NCBI GenBank assembly: GCA_002348315.1
Contig: DEAW01000074.1
Location: forward strand, 1-19,850
DNA from: Planctomycetaceae bacterium UBA2972
GTDB taxonomy: Bacteria; Planctomycetota; Planctomycetia; Pirellulales; Pirellulaceae
DNA length: 19,850 nt
Direction of reading: 5' to 3'
Positions 14,301-19,850 of this stretch are shown here, in pieces. Under the pieces are notes generated by a model. That model was given only the letters and a program-made list of their open reading frames with translations. It searched no databases and was not told where the DNA came from. Position numbers and translations under genes: made by a program. Within the stretch, counting starts at the first letter, position 1; the number at the start of each line of letters is the position of its first letter.

Positions 14301-15910
14301 GACGTAAAGTCGACGATAATATCGCTCGCATTCGTTACTCCACTCCGGGCGTTGGACTAATCAGCCCTCCTCCTCACCACGACATTTACTCGATCGAGGA
14401 CTTGGCACAGCTCATTCACGACCTGAAGAATTCTAACCCCAGTGCCCGCATCAGTGTCAAACTAGTTTCTGAAGTTGGCGTAGGAACGATTGCATCCGGC
14501 GTCTCCAAAGCCCATGCCGATCATATTTTGATTTCGGGACACAACGGAGGAACGGGAGCATCGCCTCTTACGAGTATCAAACATGCCGGACTTCCCTGGG
14601 AACTGGGGCTGGCTGAAACGCATCAGACGTTGGTCATGAACGATCTGAGAAGTCGTACCGTCATCCAAACTGACGGCGGGTTAAGAACCGGACGGGATGT
14701 CGTGATCGGTGCACTGTTGGGAGCCGAAGAATTCGGTTTTTCCACCGCGCCACTGATTACACTCGGCTGTATCATGATGCGTAAGTGCCATCTAAATACC
14801 TGTCCGGTGGGAATCGCCACACAGGACCCCGAACTACGGGATAAGTTTAATGGCAAGCCCGAACACGTTGTTAACTACCTGTTCATGGTCGCTGAAGAAG
14901 CACGTCAAATCATGGCGTCCTTAGGGTTCCGCACAATTGATGAAATGGTGGGCCGCGTCGATTGCCTGGAAACCAAAGCCGCCATTGATCACTGGAAAGC
15001 AGACGGACTCGATCTGTCCTCCATCCTCGCACCTGCTCCAAAACCTCACGAGAACGTCGATGTCATTTGTACCATCGCACAGGATCATGGACTCGAAGAT
15101 GCCTTAGACAACCAACTGATCAAACTGGCAAAACCTGCCATTGAAAATCAGGAACCTGTTTCGATCGAATTACCAATCGTCAATACAAATCGTACGGTCG
15201 GTACCATGCTCAGTCACACCCTGGTCAAATCCATTGGCGGTAACAACCTCCCCGAAGACACCATCCGGATTAAGCTCAATGGTTCTGCCGGACAAAGCTT
15301 GGGTGCTTTTCTGGCTCAGGGAATCTTCATGGAAATCGAAGGAGACGCCAACGACTATGTTGGTAAAGGATTGTCCGGTGGACGAATTGCTGTCTACCCG
15401 CCAGCCAACAGCTCCTTTAATGCCGAAGACAACTTCATTAGCGGTAATGTCTGTCTGTATGGAGCAACGTCCGGGGAAGCCTTCTTCCGGGGGCAGGTGG
15501 CAGAACGCTTCTGTGTGAGAAATTCAGGAGCAAGTACGGTCGTGGAAGGGGTCGGTGACCATGGTTGTGAATATATGACTGGTGGACGTACCGTCATTCT
15601 GGGACCAACCGGGCGAAATTTTGCTGCCGGCATGTCCGGTGGTATCGCCTATGTCTGGGACCGTGAAGGGGATTTCAACCTCAGATGTAATCTGGAATTG
15701 GTCGCTCTGGAAAAAGTGGAAGACCCCGATGATATCGCAGAAGTCCGCGAATTAATTAAAAAGCACCAACAATTCACAGGTTCGCCTGTAGCTGAATCCG
15801 TGTTGGCAGACTGGGACAATTTCCTGAGTCAATTAGTCAAAGTGATGCCCACGGATTACAAACGCGTTTTGGAAGAGCAAAAAGCCAAACAGGCCGCAGA
15901 AACCGCCTAA
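11339..15910 (+). CDS. gltB: Glutamate synthase (NADPH), large (alpha) subunit
   Basis: The 1523-residue large subunit of GOGAT, which makes two glutamates from glutamine and 2-oxoglutarate. The N-terminal class II glutaminase begins at Cys27 (DACGVGFVAHIKG), so the first 26 residues are probably a propeptide that is removed. Glutaminase signatures include HRGACGCEANTGDGAG, HSRFSTNTFPSWDRAQPCR, NGEINTLRGN and DRNGLRPSR. The FMN-binding synthase domain carries GAKPGEGGELPG (about 977-988), SPPPHHDIYSIEDLAQLI and SGHNGGTGASPL. The [3Fe-4S] ligands are C-x5-C-x4-C at Cys1144, 1150 and 1155 (CIMMRKCHLNTC). The C-terminal beta-helix domain has repeated Gly motifs from about residue 1317. Length matches bacterial GltB. 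The start at 11339 has only a weak purine stretch upstream; ATG 11345 is an alternative. It lies between lysR (30 bp) and gltD (89 bp) on the same strand. Confidence 0.98.
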   Translation: MKMNNLTKFGLPEKQGLYDPAFEKDACGVGFVAHIKGQRSHQIVLDANEIMMNMEHRGACGCEANTGDGAGMLTGFPSDFMRKVAREELNSELPEDGRFGAGVVFLPQDAGQRAQCKETVEEIIGEQGQVLVGWRTIPTDPTGANIGPTALSAMPVFEHVIIAAAEGVEHEDFERQLYIIRKRASHVLRTDETMSESKLFYICSLSSSVMIYKGMMTTYQVVPFFHDLQNEDYTTHLAMIHSRFSTNTFPSWDRAQPCRFMAHNGEINTLRGNVNWMTAREGVIQTEQFGDDLHKLFPIIEADCSDSGNFDNALEFLLMSGRTLQEAVMMMVPEAWQKHDTMSETKRAFYEYHSCLMEPWDGPASIVYTDGKYIGAILDRNGLRPSRFYLTHDDRVIMASEVGVLKVDPANVKYKGRLQPGRMFLVDFEEGRLIPDAELKEEFAGRQPYAQWLKEHRIQISDLNPQQDFKSFQPESLLPRMQTFGYTTETMQFMLIPMLHQERDPVGSMGNDAALACLSDQPRMIYDYFKQLFAQVTNPAVDSIREGIIMSLECYIGPEKNLVETTPEHANRLLIPHPILTNEELDAIANMDHQQWKSRTIDITYPRSEGAAGLAPALDRICQEAEQAIADGYSIAVLSDRAVSVDRIPVSSLLATGAVHHHLVTQAKRTQIGLVLESGEAREVHHHCLLIGYGIDAINPYLAYESLWQARRDNLLADNIVDDDKVVALYKKAVAKGILKVMGKMGISTLQSYKGAQIFEAIGLQDEVVDRCFVGTASRVQGVNFNILATETVRRHNLGFPEREDDGLPILANPGEFHWRAEGERHAWDPVSIANLQLAARTNSRDDYWNFAAHINNEERKRASLRGLLEFKEGSNGGPIELDEVQPASEIVKRFVTGAMSFGSISAESHETLAIAMNRLGGKSNTGEGGEDPARFTPLENGDSKRSAIKQVASGRFGVTIWYLANADEIQIKISQGAKPGEGGELPGRKVDDNIARIRYSTPGVGLISPPPHHDIYSIEDLAQLIHDLKNSNPSARISVKLVSEVGVGTIASGVSKAHADHILISGHNGGTGASPLTSIKHAGLPWELGLAETHQTLVMNDLRSRTVIQTDGGLRTGRDVVIGALLGAEEFGFSTAPLITLGCIMMRKCHLNTCPVGIATQDPELRDKFNGKPEHVVNYLFMVAEEARQIMASLGFRTIDEMVGRVDCLETKAAIDHWKADGLDLSSILAPAPKPHENVDVICTIAQDHGLEDALDNQLIKLAKPAIENQEPVSIELPIVNTNRTVGTMLSHTLVKSIGGNNLPEDTIRIKLNGSAGQSLGAFLAQGIFMEIEGDANDYVGKGLSGGRIAVYPPANSSFNAEDNFISGNVCLYGATSGEAFFRGQVAERFCVRNSGASTVVEGVGDHGCEYMTGGRTVILGPTGRNFAAGMSGGIAYVWDREGDFNLRCNLELVALEKVEDPDDIAEVRELIKKHQQFTGSPVAESVLADWDNFLSQLVKVMPTDYKRVLEEQKAKQAAETA

Positions 15911-15960
15911 CAGCAATCTCCACTTCGCACTTTTTTCGTCGTATTAAAAATCAAACATGC

Positions 15961-15976
15961 TCCTGAATAATCAGGA
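15961..15976 (+). repeat. Small intercistronic hairpin between gltB and gltD
   Basis: TCCTGA (15961-15966) and TCAGGA (15971-15976) form a 6-bp stem with an ATAA loop in the 89-bp gap, 24 bp before the gltD ATG. No T tract follows, so it is not a typical terminator. It could affect mRNA stability or the ratio of the two subunits. gltD has no clear Shine-Dalgarno sequence. Confidence 0.35.
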
Positions 15977-15999
15977 ACTTAGAACAACGGTAAATACTA

Positions 16000-17508
16000 A
16001 TGGGAAAACCGACTGGTTTTAAAGAATTTCAACGCGAGACGATTCCCTATCGTCTGCCACTGGTTCGTATTGACGACTACCAGGAAATCTATACCACACC
16101 CGCAGAAGAACACCTGACCACTCAGGGCGCTCGCTGTATGGACTGTGGCGTTCCGTTCTGTCAATCGACAACAGGCTGTCCCATCGACAATCTCATTCCT
16201 GAATGGAATGATCTGGTCTATCGCGGTCGCTGGGAAGAAGCCTTAGAGCGACTTCAAAAAACCAACAACTTTCCGGAATTCACCGGACGAGTCTGTCCCG
16301 CTCCGTGTGAAGGAGCCTGCGTGCTGGGCATTACGAATCCACCGGTCACGATTAAAAACATCGAAAGTACGATCGTGAATCGCGGCTTTGAAAATGGCTG
16401 GATTAAGCCCGAACTCCCGGAAAGCCGCACGGGCAAAAAAGTGGCTGTTGTCGGATCGGGTCCCGCCGGGCTGGCTGCCGCTGATCAACTCAACAGTGTC
16501 GGGCATGACGTGACTGTGTACGAACGAGCAGACCGTATTGGCGGATTGCTGATGTACGGTATCCCCAATATGAAACTGGAAAAGAATGATGTCCTGCGAC
16601 GCGTCGGTTTAATGGAACAGGAAGGTGTCAAATTCGTCACCAATGCCAATGTCGGAGTCGATGTCTGCCCCAAAGAACTGATGGACAACAACGATGCTGT
16701 GCTGCTGGCGACCGGAGCAACGAACCCACGTAACCTGCCAATCCCCGGACGCGAATACAATGGTATCCACTTTGCCATGGAATTTCTAACGGCTAACACC
16801 AAAAGTCTGATGGACAGTAACCTGGAAGATGGCAATTACATTTCCGCAGAAGGGAAAAAAGTCGTGGTGATCGGAGGTGGTGATACGGGAACCGACTGTA
16901 TCGCAACTTCGTTACGCCATGGTGCCACCAGTATCGTGAACCTGGAAATCGTGCCTCGGCCTCCCAACGCCCGGGCTGACAACAATCCCTGGCCTCAATG
17001 GCCCAGAATTTACCGAGTCGACTATGGTCACGAAGAAGTGGCAACAAAATGGGGCGAAGATCCCCGCGAATATTCCATCGAATCCGTTGAGTTTATTTCC
17101 GACGACAACGGGAATGTGAAAGCCATCACAGTAGCTCAGGTAGATTGGTCAAAACCAGTTGAAAACGGACCCCCTTTCTCACGCGTGGAAGGAAGTGAGA
17201 AGACAATTGAAGCTGATCTAGTACTCCTTGCGATGGGCTTTCTAGGGCCCGAGCAATACATTCTGGACGCCTTTGGCGATAGCGTGGAAACAGACGCTCG
17301 TAGTAATTACAAAGCAGATCACGGAGAGTTTCGAACCAGTGTCGATGGACTTTTCGCTGCCGGGGACTGCCGACGTGGCCAATCACTGGTCGTTTGGGCT
17401 ATTAACGAAGGACGCGGTGCAGCTCGAGCGATTGATGGATATCTCCAGGGAGAAAGCACACTTCCCGCTCCGGGAACCACCATGGGAAGTCCACTGCAGC
17501 CCAGTTAA
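16000..17508 (+). CDS. gltD: Glutamate synthase (NADPH), small (beta) subunit
   Basis: A 502-residue FAD- and NADPH-binding subunit that passes electrons from NADPH to GltB. The N-terminal cysteine-rich region has CMDCGVPFC (Cys46, 49, 54), Cys60, and CPAPCEGAC (Cys99, 103, 107), the ligands of the low-potential [4Fe-4S] clusters of the GltD family. The FAD Rossmann motif is VVGSGPAG (150-157) and the NADPH motif VVIGGGDTGTDC (from about 289). The C-terminal FAD segment FAAGDCRRGQSLVVWAINEG is present. Length is in the usual 470-500 range. It follows gltB by 89 bp and is followed by a rho-independent terminator, so it is the last gene of the lysR-gltB-gltD unit. No strong ribosome binding site precedes the ATG, but the N-terminal MGKPTGFKEFQRE is the expected family start. 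Confidence 0.97.
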   Translation: MGKPTGFKEFQRETIPYRLPLVRIDDYQEIYTTPAEEHLTTQGARCMDCGVPFCQSTTGCPIDNLIPEWNDLVYRGRWEEALERLQKTNNFPEFTGRVCPAPCEGACVLGITNPPVTIKNIESTIVNRGFENGWIKPELPESRTGKKVAVVGSGPAGLAAADQLNSVGHDVTVYERADRIGGLLMYGIPNMKLEKNDVLRRVGLMEQEGVKFVTNANVGVDVCPKELMDNNDAVLLATGATNPRNLPIPGREYNGIHFAMEFLTANTKSLMDSNLEDGNYISAEGKKVVVIGGGDTGTDCIATSLRHGATSIVNLEIVPRPPNARADNNPWPQWPRIYRVDYGHEEVATKWGEDPREYSIESVEFISDDNGNVKAITVAQVDWSKPVENGPPFSRVEGSEKTIEADLVLLAMGFLGPEQYILDAFGDSVETDARSNYKADHGEFRTSVDGLFAAGDCRRGQSLVVWAINEGRGAARAIDGYLQGESTLPAPGTTMGSPLQPS

Positions 17509-17551
17509 GCTCAGCTACGACGTATGGGAATCGAAATAAATCTGGCGAGTT

Positions 17552-17580
17552 GGAAAGCGATTTCATCTCTCGCTTTTTTT
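17552..17580 (+). terminator. Rho-independent terminator after gltD
   Basis: AAAGCGA (17554-17560) pairs with TCGCTTT (17570-17576) around a 9-nt loop, with two flanking G-T pairs possible, and is followed by a T tract to 17580. It lies about 45 bp after the gltD stop and separates the glutamate synthase cluster from the ABC transporter operon. Confidence 0.85.
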
Positions 17581-17595
17581 ATGCGCACTTAATGA

Positions 17596-17624
17596 TTGTC
17601 GAAGGGTAGTGGTCTGCCCATAAT
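17596..17624 (+). promoter_or_regulatory. Candidate sigma-70 promoter for the ABC transporter operon
   Basis: TTGTCG (4/6) at 17596-17601, a 17-bp spacer, and CATAAT (5/6) at 17619-17624. It lies just after the glt terminator and about 50 bp before the ATPase start. By-eye match only. Confidence 0.45.
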
Positions 17625-17675
17625 ACGAAGTAGCAATATGATGCTGCTCACACTCAGGCTCAAGATCCTTCATTC

Positions 17676-18620
17676 ATGTCCAGCTCCACTGATTCTCTGA
17701 TCTCACTACAAAACGTCACGAAACGCTACGGCAGTTTTCTGGCGCTCAACGACATCACGGCAGAGATACCCCGGGGAGTGATCGGATTGCTCGGACCGAA
17801 CGGTGCCGGAAAGAGTACTCTGATTAAAACCTTATTGGGGCTGGCTGCACTAACAGAAGGGCAGGCTCAAATCCTCGGCTATGAGGTGGTTGAACAAAAC
17901 TACCAGTCGATTCGTCGACACGTGGGTTACATGCCTGAAGACGATTGTTTTATCGAAGGAATTGCCGGCGTTGAAATGGTACAGTTATCAGCGCAGCTCA
18001 CAGGTTATCCGGGACTGCATTCGCTACAACGCGCCCATGAAATACTCGATTTCTGTGGCACAGGTCAGGAACGATATCGGCAGGTGGAAACTTATTCAAC
18101 CGGCATGCGTCAAAAATTAAAATTCGCTCAGGCAATCGTCCATTCCCCACAAGTATTGATTCTCGACGAACCAACCAGCGGTCTCGATCCGGAGGAACGC
18201 CAGGCCATGCTTAAACGCATTAAATTGCTTGGGGAAGGCACCGATATGTCGGTCATCATCTGCACACATATTCTCAAAGATGTGCAGGAGATCTGTGATT
18301 ACGCCGCAGTACTCGTCGATGGCATGATCCCTGTGGTCGAAACGGTGGAAAACCTGCAACGGCCACGGTCACCCTCCTATCAAATCCGGATAACAGGCGA
18401 TGCAAATGCGTTCATGGAAATTGCCAGACAACACAATGTGATGCCCACCGTCAGTGCCGTTGGCGTAATCACTCTGGAGTCATCTACAGATCTCAACGAA
18501 TCTCTGATCTGGCAATGGGCATTCGATGCCAATGTGGGAATCCAAAGTGTCGTCCCTGCCAAAGTCAGCATGGAGGACGTCTTTATCCAGATTGTTCAGG
18601 GAGCGGACCATGGCAATTAA
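17676..18620 (+). CDS. ABC transporter ATP-binding protein (ABC-2 / exporter type)
   Basis: A 314-residue ABC ATPase. Walker A is GPNGAGKST (residues 40-48). The Q-loop position reads GYMPEDD, with Glu in the place of Gln, a variant common in ABC-2 exporter ATPases. The signature is YSTGMRQKLKFAQA (140-153), Walker B LILDEPTSGLDPEER with Asp164 and Glu165, and the switch His lies in VIICTHILKD. A C-terminal extension of about 90 residues beyond the nucleotide-binding core (from around 225) is usual for this group. The protein would energise export or membrane-lipid/protein handling by the permease encoded next; the substrate is unknown. The ATG at 17676 gives the expected N-terminus (ISLQNVTKRYG); its upstream ribosome binding site is weak. 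The stop codon overlaps the start of the permease gene by 11 bp, which suggests translational coupling and a dedicated pair. Confidence 0.95.
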   Translation: MSSSTDSLISLQNVTKRYGSFLALNDITAEIPRGVIGLLGPNGAGKSTLIKTLLGLAALTEGQAQILGYEVVEQNYQSIRRHVGYMPEDDCFIEGIAGVEMVQLSAQLTGYPGLHSLQRAHEILDFCGTGQERYRQVETYSTGMRQKLKFAQAIVHSPQVLILDEPTSGLDPEERQAMLKRIKLLGEGTDMSVIICTHILKDVQEICDYAAVLVDGMIPVVETVENLQRPRSPSYQIRITGDANAFMEIARQHNVMPTVSAVGVITLESSTDLNESLIWQWAFDANVGIQSVVPAKVSMEDVFIQIVQGADHGN

Positions 18621-19850
18621 CGATCTGGGATACAGAAAATGGGATCTGACAGCAACGAAAAACAACGGGCAATGGAAAACCATTGCCGGCTTTGGTATTC
18701 GAGTTGCCTGGCGAAGTAACTGGCTGAGGCGAATTTTCATCATGGCCTGGATTCCTATATTCATTATGGGAGCCGGCTTGTTTGTGATCGAACAATCGAT
18801 TCAGGATGTTGAATCTGATGAGTTTCCGCAGAATGTCGGACGTTTCTTTGTTGCCGCGATCGTCTATCAACGTCCTGAAATCAGCAACCTGACGATGATG
18901 ACTCAGTGGAGCAAACGCGCCGATGCCCTTACCGATTTCCTCAGCAACCTGCTTCAGGGTGATGACGAAAATAAGGAAAACGGAACGACTCAGCGCCAGC
19001 CTCGAAGTCCTTCCCAACGTCAGATCATGAATGCCGGCGTTGACTTCGAAGTGAAAGACCTGGAATTCGTGGCAAATATGTCCGACGCTGAACTCAGGTT
19101 AGCCTATGAGTTCATCAATAATAGTATGCTTGACCAACTCCGCAACCGATTTCAAGGTCGTCGCCGGGGACCACCCGCTCCTTTCGCAAAGCAGTCTTTT
19201 GAAACCATCAAATACTCGCAAGCGGTCGCAGTCGAGCTGATCGAGTTTGATAAAGACGGAAACGAAGTTGTCGACTTCACCGAATTGGTGGACTACCTGC
19301 GGCCGACGCTTTGGTCAGAAGTTCTTTTCCTGTTCTTCCGTCTACCGCAGGCTTTTTCAGTCATCATCGTCATCGGGATGGTGGCTCCGAAACTGATTAG
19401 CCGGGATATGAAAAACCGAGCCTTTCTGCTGTACTATTCCAGACCCATTACGCCCTGGCAATATTTACTTGGAAAATGTGCCATCGTGTGGGCCTTCCTG
19501 GGTGGGCTCACCACTTTACCGGCGCTGATGCTATATATTCTGGGACTTTCACTGTCGCCTGACATCTCGGTCTTACTGGTTACCTGGCAATTACCATTCA
19601 GAATTTTACTGGCATCGGTTGTCCTGTGTGTCCCAACCACCTTATTTGCACTGATGCTTAGCTCGCTCACTCGGGAAAGCCGTATTGCCTCTTTTGGTTG
19701 GTTCGCCGTGTGGATTATGGGCAGCATCGCCTACGGCATCATGACCACGGTCGAAGCGATCATGAAACTGCAACAACAGCAGGATGCTATTCCCAGTGAT
19801 CAGGCGATGGTATTCGTCGAGACAGGACTGGCAGGACGCTGGGCATGGCT
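18610..19850 (+). CDS. ABC transporter permease (ABC-2 type), 3' end outside window
   Basis: An open frame from ATG 18610 to the right edge (413 codons, no stop), in a different frame from the ATPase gene, which it overlaps by 11 bp (18610-18620). The protein begins MAINDLGYRKWD. One membrane segment lies at about 41-60 (IFIMAWIPIFIMGAGLFVI), then a hydrophilic region of about 175 residues that includes a Gln/Arg-rich patch, then at least four more membrane segments near 238-262 (LFLFFRLPQAFSVIIVIGMV), 285-312 (LLGKCAIVWAFLGGLTTLPA), 331-355 and 359-378. This layout, one helix, a large loop, then a helix bundle, is typical of ABC-2 type permeases. APKLISRDMKNRAFLLYYSR between helices 2 and 3 resembles the cytoplasmic coupling segment of that group (family knowledge). 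The substrate cannot be told. The tight overlap with the ATPase gene makes it its partner. Confidence 0.9.
   Translation, partial: MAINDLGYRKWDLTATKNNGQWKTIAGFGIRVAWRSNWLRRIFIMAWIPIFIMGAGLFVIEQSIQDVESDEFPQNVGRFFVAAIVYQRPEISNLTMMTQWSKRADALTDFLSNLLQGDDENKENGTTQRQPRSPSQRQIMNAGVDFEVKDLEFVANMSDAELRLAYEFINNSMLDQLRNRFQGRRRGPPAPFAKQSFETIKYSQAVAVELIEFDKDGNEVVDFTELVDYLRPTLWSEVLFLFFRLPQAFSVIIVIGMVAPKLISRDMKNRAFLLYYSRPITPWQYLLGKCAIVWAFLGGLTTLPALMLYILGLSLSPDISVLLVTWQLPFRILLASVVLCVPTTLFALMLSSLTRESRIASFGWFAVWIMGSIAYGIMTTVEAIMKLQQQQDAIPSDQAMVFVETGLAGRWAW

Noticed and set aside
1..19850. Defence system, prophage, CRISPR array, transposon or other mobile element
   Set aside because: No transposase, integrase, direct-repeat array, terminal repeats or known defence domains were seen; gene content and style are even across the window.

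Overview
The window looks like a chromosomal segment of a planctomycete. The evidence is the gene families: proteins pairing a planctomycete cytochrome c-like domain with DUF1549/DUF1553 (PSD1), each followed by a DUF1501 protein, are a hallmark of that phylum. Base composition appears close to half GC and GTG starts are used, which fits a Gimesia/Rubinisphaera-like genome, but the genus is inference. No tRNA, rRNA, insertion sequence, phage gene or CRISPR array was seen.

Layout. (1) Positions 1-6069 hold two PSD1-DUF1501 modules facing each other tail to tail. The plus-strand module (only the last codons of its PSD1 gene, then a complete DUF1501 gene) ends 8 bp from the end of the minus-strand module (a 990-residue cytochrome/DUF1549/LamG/DUF1553 protein, then DUF1501). 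All are predicted to be exported and probably take part in breakdown of an unknown polymer or sulfated/phosphorylated compound. (2) From a divergent promoter region (6070-6286) a small plus-strand unit encodes a stand-alone FHA-domain protein and a peroxiredoxin-like thioredoxin-fold protein. It ends in a strong bidirectional terminator shared with a convergent zinc-type dehydrogenase. (3) An exported M20-type amidohydrolase follows (8554-10002). (4) After a 340-bp AT-rich regulatory gap come lysR, gltB and gltD, all on the plus strand: a LysR-type regulator immediately upstream of both glutamate synthase subunits. This cluster is closed by a rho-independent terminator at 17552-17580. (5) The window ends in an ABC exporter operon: an ATPase, then an overlapping permease that runs off the right edge.

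How the genes work together. GltB and GltD form NADPH-dependent GOGAT, which converts 2-oxoglutarate and glutamine into two glutamates; the adjacent LysR protein is the obvious candidate regulator, in the manner of GltC. The ATPase and permease form one ABC-2-type transporter. The remaining genes (FHA/peroxiredoxin-like pair, dehydrogenase, amidohydrolase) have no clear shared pathway.

Most of the window is ordinary for this phylum, and I do not see a convincing new defence or mobile system. The points most worth a second look are the tail-to-tail PSD1-DUF1501 modules, the co-directional lysR-gltBD arrangement with a palindrome overlapping a TATAAT box, and the FHA/peroxiredoxin-like pair. 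Promoters and operators listed are by-eye consensus matches, not experimentally supported sites.
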